DNA of 64,000 nt from positions 81,053 to 145,052 of the forward strand of contig RQTK01000972.1 in NCBI GenBank assembly GCA_003991915.1, given 5' to 3'. Positions 12,087 through 33,398 of the stretch are shown here, one piece after another; within the stretch, counting starts at the first letter, position 1; every line of letters starts with the position of its first letter. Below the pieces are notes generated by a model. The model had not been told where the DNA came from and ran no database searches. It saw nothing but the letters and a program-made list of their open reading frames with translations. The position numbers and the translations under genes are program-made. The stretch comes from Elysia chlorotica (Eukaryota; Mollusca; Gastropoda; Plakobranchidae).

Positions 12087-12834
12087 AGGGAAGTGCACGC
12101 CGTCCCCCTGGCTGGTGAAGACTGGGAAAGGCCAGAGCCAGATCTGAGGACCCATGATCTCCTTGTGGTTGGCGGTTCTGGAGCCCAGGTCGAAGATTTT
12201 GGAGCTGGCTTTTCCGCCGTGGAGACTTAGCGGTCTGTTGATCTCCAGAGTGGTGATGTTGCCGGATAGCAGCTCGTTGTGCAGGGCGAGCAGTGGGAAC
12301 AGCGAAAACAACACGACAGAGTACACAACCACCAGGACCACGGTCTGTACGAACACCGCGCTGAACTCGGCGCCCGCCACTGCAGAGACCAGTTCCCTGG
12401 CCGAACCCGCCACTGCTGTCAACAATGATGATGATGATGGAGCCGAATCTGCTACTGTTTTAGAAGACGAAATGTTTGTTGTTAAATTTGCCTCTGACAT
12501 TTCTGGTATTGAAGTTGATTTCAGAATTTCTATAAGTTGTACTGCTGATGAATTTCGCAATTTCCAGTCTTGATTTTCGACGTCAAGCAAGTCGCCCACC
12601 CAGTCGTTTCGATAAATGCGAGGCAAGGCGCCGGTACATGTGATTACAAGGAACACGCTGTAGACAAATGTGTAATGAATTAACAGAAAAAAGAACTTCT
12701 GATTATGGAACCCCACACAGCGATTTAGCCAGGGACAGTGGTGGTCCATGCGCAGCACGCACGCCTTACACCGCGAACAGTGGTGGCATCTGTCCGGTTT
12801 CAAGTTTTTGCAAACGTGGCAGTAGTTTAGCGTC
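12087..12834 (-). CDS. DHHC gene exon B (Cys-rich domain to GDG block)
   Basis: Acceptor ATGACCAGAAAG then G, completing GGG ACG CTA AAC TAC TGC. It encodes TLNYCHVCKN, the DHHC domain, TM3, the long loop, TM4 and the region through GDGVHFP. The donor CCT|GTGAGAG is in phase 0. A 139-codon frame on the other strand (12154-12573) is antisense shadow. Confidence 0.88.
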
Positions 12835-13944
12835 CTTTCTGGTCATAGCAAAGAAAGAAAACAATAATGAAAATCATAAAATTCATGACAATAAACTAGT
12901 GGGTTACAACAAATTATGAACTACATAATGAGCTCGTGGAAATCGAATTTTACTGACTCTCCTAACGTTAATGCATTGAAGAGATAATCGCAAAACAGTC
13001 AATCTCATCACACATCGTGACTTAAGAATAAGGTTTTATCGCATTATAATAGACAAAGAAGTGTGATAGCACCTTGTTATTCTCAAGTCATGGCAGAGCA
13101 ACTGTAATTATTTGGAGCTCATGTTATTTAAAAACTGCTTTGGACTGTGATCTATGTTTTAGATGGCAGCTGGTTGTAGTAGTTGAGTTGGTTTAACGTC
13201 CAACGTCAGCACTATAAGACCATATTGTGTGAGGGTCTCAAGACTGACGTCTGACAATTTTATGTGCTGCCACACACGAGATAGGGTGGTGAAATCGCCA
13301 GGGCTCGAACCACGGACCTCCTAGTCTGCGTCGGAAGCCGACGGTCTATGCCAGGGCTACTGGCCCCCCTAGATGGCAGTTGGAGAGAGTATCTCACCCC
13401 TCAGTCCTTCGCACCCACAGCTTGCCCCTCCTGACTACTGTCATAATTTTACCCATGATTCTAAACAGCGTGTTACTGTAAATTGCCCAAGGCGGTAACA
13501 TTTGAGGGAGAGAAAAAAACATACGGGAATAGGTGGTTGTCTTGATCCCAAGATGAATCTTGGTCTGCTGTTGGAGCGAAGAGTCGAGTTCCAGTTGATT
13601 CCATGTGTTTTGGTCGATTTGAAATTCAGGCGGCACAGGTATCCGGGGAGTGAGAAGGGCCCTCAGATAGCACCAGAGGTTGAGGACAAAGAGAAGGTGA
13701 TACACTGAAAGCAAGATGGCGACCTCCACGCGATCCTGGAGCGTCTTGCAGCAGATAAGCCAGACGTAGACGTAGTAGGTCCAGATGGTGAGCACAAACT
13801 CCAGCACCACAAGGGTTAAATCTAATTGGTTCTTCTCTACAAAGTTCTCGGCCTTTTCGAAGTCGCACATTTTCAAATGATGTAAATATAAGACGTTTGA
13901 ACATGAAACTTTCACATTTTAAATGGATCAGGTTTCAAGCGGTA
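12087..13944 (-). CDS. DHHC-type palmitoyltransferase (two exons seen, 3' end unresolved)
   Basis: An integral membrane enzyme that transfers fatty acyl groups from acyl-CoA to cysteines of target proteins. Exon A (13944-13398) and exon B (12834-12087) join in phase, giving about 407 residues from the ATG at 13870 (422 from 13915). Order: TM1 near residues 17-40, TM2 near 45-75, then PRIPVPPEF, then the Cys-rich domain starting YCHVCKN with DHHCPWLNRCVG, TM3, a long luminal loop, TM4, the TTxE motif (NITTLE) and the DLG...GDGVHFP block that closes the catalytic region. All zinc-ligand Cys/His positions and the catalytic DHHC are present. NRCVG replaces the usual NNCVG. The loop between TM3 and TM4 is about 90 residues, Ser-rich, and has three N-glycosylation sequons. 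The cytosolic tail after FP was not located. Reading through the donor adds nine codons and a stop at 12051. Confidence 0.9.
13184..13370 (-). mobile_element. tRNA-headed SINE in the DHHC intron
   Basis: From the left: tail (TTGAGTTGGTTTAACGTCCA), core (CTGACAATTTTATGTGCTGC) and head (GCTCGAACCACGGACCTCC, the reversed B box). A central part of the core is missing compared with longer copies. It lies in the intron between exons A and B, 14 bases short of the exon A donor region. Confidence 0.8.
13398..13944 (-). CDS. DHHC gene exon A (TM1-TM2)
   Basis: The acceptor is excellent (TTTTCTTCCTTTATTTTCCAG, about 13945-13965), so at least one exon, perhaps 5'UTR, lies upstream. The frame is open from the acceptor. 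Possible starts are ATG at 13915 and at 13870 (MCDFEKAENF), and the latter places TM1 closer to the N-terminus. The donor GG|GTGAGA leaves two bases for exon B. The translation ends WVRRTEG. Confidence 0.8.
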
Positions 13945-16034
13945 CTGGAAAATAAAGGAAGAAAATCTGGTTTACTTCTTTTTTGTGTGATGTTTAGGCT
14001 GAAATAATACATTCCATGTTGAGAACTGCTTTTTTTCATGGATACATTCATTTTGGATTCGGATAAAAAATGACATACGAATAATGTTATAGTAAAATTA
14101 ATTGTTTTTATCTAATTTAAATCATCCCTCTTATTTAGATAATTATTTATAGCTACCATTAATTATGTATCTTTGAGCAGTCTTGCAAATACGCACTCTT
14201 TGCGGACACGTTGCATTGTACGGTAATGGTTGCCTTTTTGTGTGTTTTAAAGACATTTATCGTGTTTCCCGACAACTATTGATATTCTGTCTACTAATAA
14301 TATTGTAATCAAACGTTAATTTTCCCATGTTCTTGTTTGGCAAAGACTTCTATGCACAGAACTTTACTTTGCTGGATATGTAATTGAAACGTTCAAATTC
14401 ACGAGCACTCAATGGCTCTCAAGTATCCCTTCATTAGAATACATGTTTCAGATAGCATAATGCGCAGTTTTCGCGACTTTGTGTTGTAATAAAATTGTAA
14501 TGTTGTGGTAGATCTGGATCTACATTAAACTAGAGACTATACCAAAGATGTACAAAATAGACCTATATACATATAATTATTGAATAATACCTTGTGTTGG
14601 GACATTTAGATCTGGAATTAACCAAATATATTTATTCTATGCATATACAGCATACATAGTAGGCAAAACACGCAAACTAGTATAATATTGCTTATGATTA
14701 AGATGGAAAACTGTAATAATCTCATTTTGCTAAGATAATAAACTATCTCACAGAAAGACCAAAAAGACTGACTCGCCATACAAATCTTTGAAAATTTCTC
14801 AATCTTCTGTTCTGTAACGAGAAAAAGTGGCTGAGACAAATTTTTGAGATTTTAATTTTAAAATCATCTACAGTTATAAAAACAAATAGTTTTTCGAAAG
14901 TTTTTTTTTGTTTTTGTTTTGTTTTTCTGAAAATATTTTTGATACACTGTGTTAGCCACGCGACGATTAAAACATCGCATTATCAGTCTGAAACTATGCC
15001 GAAGGATAATCCAATTAGAAACATGAAGCAGCACAGAAGCCTAGTATATTGGCCTACTATTTAGATTTCTGTGGAAGGCACCCAATGTTGAATCTTCAAA
15101 TTACATGCGTAAGTATTAGAGCTAACGTAACTGTTAATTTCACACATAAGAAGGGTCAGATGTAGAATCTAAGCGAAATAATGAAATGACAACACGCACT
15201 TTGTCTGTATATTATTTGATTACTTTCACTGCTGAGAGGTGAGAGTTTGTAGCCATTCCGGAAATAAAGTCTAAAATCCCAAGTTCCGTTCAAGAAGATA
15301 AAGTTGCAAGCTTTTCAGTACGGGTAAAAAGGAATGTTTTTTTTTTTTTAAGTGAATATTTTGAGGGTTTTTTTTCCAGGTACATATTATTATTATACCC
15401 CCGGATTTTCTTGTGCAAGTAGCAATGATGGTTTCGTAAAGAAAAAAGATAATCTGTGCAAACCTGATGAATATCACTAAAAACATGCAAGGATATTAAA
15501 ATACAAAAATGTATGTAAAAATTGGCTAATTTGTCAATACGTACGAATAGTATAGGATTTAGTGACTTTCGGAAACACAGTGCTGCCTAATTATTTATGT
15601 AAACCCTACATTTCAACTAGATCTATGTCCACACTGCTATTGACGTTGTTGAAGTCTATACATCGAAAAATATCATGGCATGGGATAACCTACCTTAAAT
15701 ACGAAGAAATACTTAACTGAAAGACAATGGTTGTAGTAATCTTGCATGTACGTTTAAACCTTAACTTTAAAAGGCTATCAAATGTCTATAATTTCTTTCT
15801 TGTTTTTTTCTTATCAAGATTCCATCGGTGGCAATTTCAAATCAACGTTTAATAGCTATCAGAAAGGGGCCATATGAAATAGATCTCTGAAGTTTCCATT
15901 CAATACCTACGTAACTCTCTATTTTGATCACTCGTCTGCTTTGATTTTATTTTTAAATTGATCCTTTTTAATGTGTGGCACATATCATTGAAAGAGTCAG
16001 GGACATAAAAACAAAGACAGAGACACAGAGACTG

Positions 16035-16037
<3 letters not shown>

Positions 16038-16119
<82 letters not shown>

Positions 16120-16120
16120 G
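16038..16120. repeat. (GA)n followed by (TG)n
   Basis: A GA tract to 16088 switches directly to a TG tract of about 15 units with two interruptions. The Glu-Arg/Val-Cys frame across it is an artefact. Confidence 0.95.
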
Positions 16121-17195
16121 TCGTGTGTCAATAACGACAGCGACAAAAGCTGTTATTCAGCAAAATGATCAAGGTGAAAAACTGACTTTATCTCGGGGTC
16201 TTTCACCGGTGGAAAGGGATTCGGTTAAAAACTGTATTGACACAATAACATGATGGTAGGTGGTAAGCTCGATAGAATTAAAGTACTGGCTAGCTATAGT
16301 TTCAATTATTTTAATATTGTAAGTGGATAAAAATTATGCCGTCTCCCTCTTTACAGAAAATTTTGAATAAACAAAAATAGATACATTGTATGTGTATGGA
16401 GCTGTATAGAAAGCCATATGTCTGTAACGGCTATGTTTACCAGTGACTACATGTTGTTCCGACTAACCAGATGAGAGGAAGTAACGCAAATATTTTTATT
16501 GATTAAAAAAAAACTGAATAAACTTACATGTATCTTGAATTATAGGGACGTCTTATTTTTTTTTATTTTTTTTTTTAAGGATAAGTTTAACACAAACTTC
16601 ATTACTTTTAACCTATAGAAATAAAGTTCAACAAGTAAAGTTAGGATGATACCCATTGCTTCTAAACCGCAAAGAGACCAATCCATCTTTGACCTGGGTT
16701 GTTATAAAACAGGCAGGTTCAAAGTCCCTTGGCAAGATAAATTTGCCAGGAATTGGCTCCAACCCGTACGGTGTTAAGGCCCGCGAATGGCTAAGGTCCA
16801 TATGCTATGGCGGCTCGTACCGCCCATCATTTAAGTGTTGGGTCTGTTGCGGTTTCTCCTATAAGTATAACTCACCAGTTTACTTTGGTCAGAAAGTTGT
16901 GTCGATGACTGGAAAAAACATAGTATGATGAGGTATAGGAATTACGTACTCGTCAATGTAACGTCGGTGTATGCCCTACTAGCTTTATGGCGGAGGATCA
17001 GAGATGTACCACTTGACTCCTGTGCATTTTTGTTAAATTGTCACCCTTTATGTCGTAATTTTGAATGTCTAAGGAACATAAACCTTTTAATGAATATGCA
17101 AAATTCGGCTTTTTATTCATCATCACCCTTGCCTTGTTTCCAGATTCTCCTTGACTTTAAATGACACACTTTATGTACTGTTAATCGTTGAACTT

Positions 17196-17280
17196 ATCTC
17201 TCTCTTTTTCTACCCCCCCCCCCTTCTCTCTTTTTCTTTTTTCTCTCCCCCCCCCCCTCTCTCTCTCTCTCTCTCCTTCC
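17196..17280. repeat. C-run and CT-rich simple sequence
   Basis: Two poly-C runs of about 10-11 bases embedded in CT/TTC-rich sequence. Confidence 0.85.
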
Positions 17281-17565
17281 ACTTCTTTTCTTCTTCCCCC
17301 TTTTCATTTTCTTCTTCTTACTGTGTTAGGTAGTTACACTTACATTACCACGCAAGTATTTATACTATTTGTATAGTAGTTCTTTACTTTCGAACTTTGC
17401 GATTGCGATTATTTGGAAAGGTCTTTGGTCAATATTATTGATCTAGACTCAAGAGTGTATCTCGCGTTCCTTCTTTCCTCTGCTTGCTGCTCTCTATCCG
17501 CCCGTCTGTTTGTCTCTCTTTCTCTGTCTGTCTGTCTCCAGAAGTGCTTGCCTAAGCAGGGGTAG

Positions 17566-17832
17566 ACAAACTGTCGTAGGTGGTAGAGTGTTGGTCTCTC
17601 AAACGGGAGGTCCCTGCTTTGAAACCCAAGATCGATAAAAAAAAATAATGTGCGCGATTTTGTACCCTACTGATTGGGTCTGTGTCAGTGTAATGTGACT
17701 AGCTGAGACAGGCGCCATGGTATCCCGGCACTGTCTGTGTGTGACAGGACGTAAAATGTTTCAGACGTTAGTCTTGAGACCCGTCCACAATATAGCCTAT
17801 AAAGAGCCCACATTGGACGATGAGCAACAAAT
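17566..17832 (+). mobile_element. tRNA-headed SINE, near full length
   Basis: Head GTCGTAGGTGGTAGAGTGTT with AAACGGGAGGTCCCTGC, core GGGTCTGTGTCAGTGTAATG with GCCATGGTATCCCGGC, and a tail-side block ACAATATAGCCTATAAAGAG ending near TTGGACGATG. The B box is decayed (TTTGAAACCC). Confidence 0.8.
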
Positions 17833-19539
17833 AAAAAAGCATAACAGGGTAAACAAATTGTACATCACATACAGATGATACACAACCACAACGGATTTCC
17901 TCGAAACGTAATTCTGCAGATACATTGACGAATCCCAGCCCTAATTTCTCGTCTTAGTTTGCCATAAACAAAAGCGGGGGGAAAATCTGTAATACTAGTT
18001 TAGGTCTCAATTATATATTTTATTTCAATAGGTAATTTTCTACCAAAACATGTACATGTACATGAAATTTATGAATAAGTCATTCATTTTTCACAAGATA
18101 TTTTTTTATCGCGTTGAGTCAATTTAACTTATAAAACAGACACGTCACTACTTACAGATGTCCTGCCACCAGAAAGATAGTTAAAAATTCTTAACCTCCT
18201 ACTATTGAACCTTTCATTATCCTGTCATTCATCTTTAATTTGTACAACATTCAGATTTTTTAGACATAATTTACTAAAATGTTATTGATCTAAATTATTT
18301 GAAATTCTTTATGTTTCATTTTTAAACGTCTTGGTATAAGTTATATAAAAATAAGTTCATGTAGTTCTCATCTAGGAAAAAAAACAAAAGGAAATTCAAT
18401 TTTCATTGTATTTTATTTAAATATTTATTATTATACTGTCCTTTTCCACCTTTTAACTTATCATGTTTATAAAAGTGCACAAATACATGAATATCTAGCA
18501 CAAAAAATGAAAATACCAAGCTTTATCTGGCTCTGAATAATGATGAATATGGATATGTAAAATTTGTTAAACATGCCTACTTTTGTGAAAAAAAGTAAAA
18601 TAACATGTCAGCAGTCATCACAAAAATATCAAATTTTGTAGCCCGATTACTATAAAGTTTTTAGATCCCCTTCTTGCTCCATTTACACCAAACTGGAAAT
18701 AATAATGTGTCATAATTCTCAGTAGAGCTGAAATAACCGTCATATTTTAGATTGTATCTTCAATTTAACTCAAATTTCCATAGTAAAAAAAAAAGTTTTA
18801 GTGAAAGTATAAAATAACACTAAATCATTTTTTTTTGTATAGAAATTTTAAAAAGTAACATACACAATATAACCTGAAATTAGATTTTTTCCCCTCTCAG
18901 TGTTTATCCAAAGATGACATGTTATGGTTTTAAAAGTATGTCCAACATGATAAAACTTAAAAAAAAAAAAAAAATAAGTACATTCATATGTACTGGTAAA
19001 AAAGAAAGAAAGGACTGTTGCATTTTTATCAAGAAAAAAACCCATTCCCTTGTAAATGTAAGTAAAGACGAAATAAGAAAATTGAATTTGACATGGCACA
19101 ACCAGAAAATTCATACATCCCTCTTAGTTTTTTAGAAATGCTCTTCCCATAATGACAAGAAGTTTCATCGGTCGGCTTGTGCAAAAAAATACAATACGTG
19201 CTACGTTTTTTTTAAATGGACGGCAACCTCTTAAAAAGAAAAAGCGAGAGAGAGAAACTGGAAATTTTCCTGTGTGTCCACGCTTAAAGTCTGGTTATTG
19301 TCAACCAACAATCGGGTACACATGTTAGCTTAAATGTAAATAACACAAAGCCCAACACCCAATATCAAAGAAAAAAAAATTTATGAAGAAAATGATACAT
19401 AGGAAAAAAGTGTTTTGGTTGTTTCTTTTTTAGAATTACTGAGAATCAAAATGCAAAAATAATATTAAATTAGGAAGGCAACAGACTTAATGGGCGCCCG
19501 TTATGTTCGACATCTGTACATTTGAGATGACATCAGTCA

Positions 19540-19936
19540 AGAAAACAAATATCATCAAATAAAATAAGACATTTATCAATAAATTTGTAAGAAGCAGTTG
19601 TATTCTGGTTACATTAGATATAATGACATAGAACTGCCATATCCATAGAATAATGACACATTTTCCCCAAAAAACATATGAGACAATCATGAAAATGTTT
19701 GCAAAGACATGTGACCAGGTTTCATAAAAAAAAAAATAAAACAAATATCATAAAATAAAATAAGACATGTATCAATAAATTTTTAAGAAGCAGTTGTATT
19801 CCGGTTACATAAGATATACTGACATAGAACTGCCATATCCATAGAATAATGACATGTTTTCCCCAAAAAAACATATGAGACAATCATGAAAATGGTTGCA
19901 AAGACATGTGACCAGGTTTCATTAAAAGAAAAAAAA
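19540..19936. repeat. 0.2-kb tandem duplication
   Basis: Copy 1 about 19540-19738, copy 2 about 19739-19936. Both carry AAGAAGCAGTTGTATTC, CATAGAACTGCCATATCC and GCAAAGACATGTGACCAGG in the same order, and both end in an A-rich run. They differ by scattered substitutions, roughly one in fifteen by eye. It lies about 1.2 kb below the CPOX stop, possibly in or after its 3'UTR. Confidence 0.9.
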
Positions 19937-21132
19937 AAAAAAAGACATAGACACAATAGTGTAAAATAAATACTTAAAAATGCATTTGTCAAAAAAAAAG
20001 AAAGCAAATAATTTAAAATCCTTTTTAGTACTGACTGTACTTTTTAATATAGTTCTTAGATTTTAGATAAGGGAAAAAAGTAAAAATAATTGGTGGTGAA
20101 ATATGTAGATTTAGACAGCAAATGTTAAGCAATTTAAAAAGAAAGAAAAAAAAATATAAGAAAAAGTCAGAAATAATATGTAAAAATGTACAGATCTAAA
20201 ATAGTATGCATCAGTACAACATGCCTTTTTTATATAATAGATATCAGATAAATGAAATTAATCATTTTTAAGTGAAGAAAATTGCTGCAAATGTTCAACA
20301 AAAAATAGGAAAATAACTCAAGTCCCCATATGATATTGTTGTACTTGGTTTTCCGGCTGAATCAATACAGCCACAAAAATATGTTAAAGGACAAAAAAAT
20401 GTTGCAAAGGTTTTGGCAGTTTTAAGTAAACATACATTCCTGATACCACTTTTCCCCCCATTATTCATTGTTCTGCCAATTTTTAGTTGTGTGTCAGCTT
20501 TATTTGTTTCATTTCCTAAAAATACACCACAAATCAGATCTTAAAACTTGAATTTGTCCTTTGCCATTACTTCACTGATATCTTATCTTGCATTCTCAAC
20601 TCTATGTTTTAAAACATGGAAGATATTTAAGAATAAATAATAAATAAAATGATGAACTTAAATAATATAATGTTTCTGTTATACCAACAATGCCCTTTAT
20701 TTAAACTCTCTGAATCCAGTATCTTTAAAACATAAAGAGATATACGTAGATTGAAATAAAAATTCATTCGATGGATTTATCATAAAGAATTTTTTTTGTA
20801 GTCTTGCGGATGTGTAAAACCTTTTTATTTTTGACTTAAGTTTTATTTTGCTTCTCAGAATTTTAAATTAATTTGAAAACTGAAAGATACAAAATATAAA
20901 TTTCATTTCTATATCTTTAATGTTAACTTTTTCTCATTAAAAAAATTGTCAGTTTTCTATAGGCAATTTGGTGCTGACTGATTGGAACTCAATCCATGGA
21001 AGTATAGAATATATATTTAATATTTTTATATATAATCTAAAGATTACTCCTCGGAAAAGGCATCTTCACAACAATTTAGGGATCTCTCACTCGATTCATA
21101 AATTTATCATAACATGGAACTTTTATCTAAAT

Positions 21133-30159
<9,027 letters not shown>

Positions 30160-30992
30160 TTTCAATCTGGATTTGAACCTCAACTTTCAATCTTTCAACT
30201 GCAGCAGCAAAACCAAAAGAGAGAAGAATATATTGTAAATAAATCAATTAGCTAGGAGCCATTCATGGTTTCAAACGTACTAAAATTTAAAAAATGCCTT
30301 ACAAGTATGAGATCCATATACTAATATAGCTAAATGTATGAATTCAATAAGACCATTTAACTTAAGTACATAGTATTCTCAAACTGACAAGAGTATAAAA
30401 TTGTTTGTATGCACATGATAGAACATGAAAGTGATAGTAGAAAACTGCTCTAAGGGCTGCTGAGGATGGCAAGAAAAGGGTGCTTCATCTTCTGTTACTG
30501 TTTTATCCTGAGCAAAACAGCTGAAAGCAAGAAAATGGTGTTTGTGCTGTTAACAAGAACAATCAGAAGAAAATAGTTGTAGGAAATGGTAAGAACATGC
30601 ATTAATTTGAAATAGAAACTAATGGATTGTTCTGTGAGGTTTCAAATATACCAAGAGATCACAAACGATTCTTTTATAAACAAAGCTGACATGGCACAGT
30701 TAGATCTCTCTTTAGACAGCTGGTGCCCACAAACTACCATTTAAAAAAAGAGCCATTAGTCATTATAAAACCTGCATTTACCAGGCAAAATTATGGAAAA
30801 ATCTTTTTAACTTGTGCATTGCCTTTACCTTGTAGCACTGGTACCAGTGAATAACATTTCATGATGTTAGTTTTACTAATTTGCTTTGACAAAGTACTGC
30901 CATCATGGCTCAACTGAGCATGAGAGTGGACCAATAAGCGACACACTTTGAACATCAAATTCACAGGTTTGCATACTCAGTAGCCTAATGTA

Positions 30993-31190
30993 CAGCAGAG
31001 GGCGCAGTGGCCCTGGGGTAGAACATCGGCTTCCAATGTAGAGGGTCCATGGTTCAAGCCCTTACGATTTTGCTCCTTCCTGGTTGGGTCTGTGTCAGTT
31101 TAATGTGACCAGCTGAAACAGGACTCATGGTATCCCTGCCCTGTCTCGTGTGTGGTAGTACATATATTGTCAGACATTACATGGGAAATG
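30993..31190 (+). mobile_element. tRNA-headed SINE
   Basis: GCAGTGGCCCTGGGGTAGAA (head), GGTTCAAGCCC (B box), GGGTCTGTGTCAGTTTAATG and TCATGGTATCCCTGCC (core). The tail is lost after CAGACATTACATGG. Confidence 0.8.
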
Positions 31191-31475
31191 CAGAAGAAAC
31201 TGTTATGCAAGGATCGGGGTACTGTGTCTCAACCACTGCTCTTATCAACAAGACCATGTACCACCCAAGTTATCCAAACTATGGCACTCCTTACCCACTG
31301 CGGTCCCATCACTGCTTACATGGCGATCATATATATTCTATGGATGGGTGGGCGGAATTCAATGGGCGAGTCGGTGGAGTTCCATTACATCAGAGTAAGC
31401 CAACCCATGAAGAGAGATAAAGCGAGAGAGCAGACAAACATGTATAGCTTGCAAGCGAGCATGAAAAAGAGTTAA

Positions 31476-31705
31476 GCTGGTACATGCAACATCAGTGCTA
31501 TGTGGGCAATATTCTGAACGGGCCCCGTGACTGCTGGCTGACAATTATATGTGCTTGTGTATAATGTTCGTCCCCACCCCCCATCTCCGCATTCAAATAA
31601 ACAATTGAATACAATCGAATTGCTCCCTGTATATCTTTTTGAAGGTAACTATAGCCCATATAGCACTCTTGATGTTATATGTTAAGCAACCAACTCAACT
31701 TTCTC
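31476..31705. mobile_element. Two SINE tail fragments in opposite orientation
   Basis: 31476-31560 is a reversed core/tail piece (GACAATTATATGTGC). 31640-31705 is a forward tail piece (ATAGCCCATATAGCACTC, then GTTAAGCAACCAACTCAAC). Confidence 0.55.
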
Positions 31706-32763
31706 TCTTTCTCTGTCTCCCTCACACTCGCTTGCTCTGTCTGTCTGTCACGGGTTGACTAACTCAGATGTAATTGAATCCCAACCATTCGCTCATCTAA
31801 TTTCGTCCACCCACCCATTTCATCGACCACAGGCTAGGGAACTCAAAACTCAAGGAGTGCACTAGACTAGATATAGAATATAGATCTAGATCTAGGAGAG
31901 ATTTCCTCAATTTCCTCTTCAAGTTGACAAGTCATCATTTTGTATTTATCGAGAACTAAATTCTAGATATAGAGTCTAGTACTAGATTCTGGGTTTAGAA
32001 TGCACAAACAAGACGTAGCTTACGTCTTGTCGTAAGCCTTCTTATTCTAGATCTATATTGTTACGACCAGACGTAAGCTAGATCTAGAATCTAGATCTAC
32101 GTCTTGTTACAAGTGTATTCTACAATCTGTGATTCTGCCCTACTCAGAACTGCGAACGTTGGTTTAGTCTAGATCTATAGATTCAATATGTAAGGATAGA
32201 CGAGGATAAGTGTACACATTTAAATCGAGATGCTTATGTGAAGATCTAGATTTAGATTCGTTAAGAGCATTTACCTTAAAAAATTAAAGCCTTCGAAAAA
32301 TTAACGTCTTTTCCTCTTCTTCTTCTTCAATTACTTATAAAATCGGACGTGCCGGCTGTCAGAAAGTCGACAACAAAATCTAGTGCTCATGTGGCCTTGA
32401 CCCTACTAAACCCATCGTACTTGGTTTTGTTCGATTCTGTAGGAAGCCTCATTTCTTTGTGAAACGAGGACGTGAAACAAAAAGTTCTCTATCTCTTTCA
32501 CCAATCTATCTATCTATGTTATATCTCGCAGACAAACCGTTACCTTCTTGTTTCTCCCTCGTTTTTCTATATCTTTCTCTATCTCCCAATAAATTTTTCT
32601 GGTGTTTTTTTTATTATTTGTTTAATTATAATTATTCATTATCCTTTGAGTTTCAAGTTATCTACATGTTTGTCTTCCTCCCAAAGTCGTAAGCCAAATT
32701 ATGTATTTCTCATTGTTTTCCTCCTTCTATCCCCTAGAGGCTAGATACACTAAAGTGTATAAC

Positions 32764-32895
32764 TAGTGTCTATTTCTTTCTCTATGTCTATTCATTTATC
32801 TCTCTCTATTTATTTATCTATCTCCTTCTCCCACTATCTCTCATTCTATCTTTATTTTCTGCCAGATCTCTCTCTCTCTCGCTCGCTCTCTCTCA

Positions 32896-32933
<38 letters not shown>

Positions 32934-32994
32934 CGCTCGCTCTCTCTCTCAACCTCTTTCTCTCTGAATCTCTCATTCTATCTTTATTTTCTGC

Positions 32995-33065
<71 letters not shown>
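32764..33065. repeat. (CT)n and (TATC)-rich simple sequence
   Basis: Pure CT blocks at about 32869-32945 and 33000-33062. The phrase TCATTCTATCTTTATTTTCT then GCCAGATC occurs twice (about 32842 and 32970), so part of the tract is an internal 128-base duplication. Confidence 0.9.
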
Positions 33066-33195
33066 TTATCTATCTCTTCTAGATCGCCTATATTTTTCTA
33101 AATTCCACAAATTTCTTTTCTCATTTTTTCCTCCTGTTTCTTGTTTGTGTGCGTGTGTCTTTCTATTTATCAATATGTCTATATCCCGTTCCTTT

Positions 33196-33285
33196 GTCAG
33201 ACGTCAGTCTTGGGATCGCCCACGATATAGTCCATATAATGCTGACGTTGGACGCTAAACCAACTCAACCTCAACTCAACTCATA
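33196..33285 (+). mobile_element. SINE tail fragment
   Basis: TCAGACGTCAGTCTTGGGAT then GCTGACGTTGGACGCTAAAC and repeated CAACTCAA, the characteristic 3' end. The head is missing, and CT simple sequence lies on both sides. Confidence 0.8.
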
Positions 33286-33342
33286 TCCCCTCCTTATATC
33301 CCCACCTTTCTCTCGATCTCTCTCCCTCACCCCCCTCCCTCC

Positions 33343-33345
33343 CTC

Positions 33346-33398
<53 letters not shown>
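33343..33398. repeat. (CT)n microsatellite
   Basis: Perfect CT tract of about 25 units after a CCCT-rich lead-in. Confidence 0.95.

Larger units (their letters stand above)
13945..21132. other. Non-coding stretch between the DHHC gene and CPOX
   Basis: 7.2 kb, AT-rich. The right part probably holds the CPOX 3'UTR, since several AATAAA-type signals are readable on the minus strand below 21132. The left part may hold 5' exons of the DHHC gene. It contains GA/TG and CT tracts, one SINE and a 0.2-kb tandem duplication. No further gene recognised. Confidence 0.5.

Noticed and set aside
5741..12087. Joining the unnamed gene's exons to the DHHC gene as its cytosolic tail
   Set aside because: The DHHC donor is phase 0, and exon 1 of the unnamed gene has an upstream in-frame stop and no phase-0 acceptor.
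12154..12573. 139-codon plus-strand frame
   Set aside because: Antisense to DHHC exon B, whose protein carries all family motifs. The plus frame has none.
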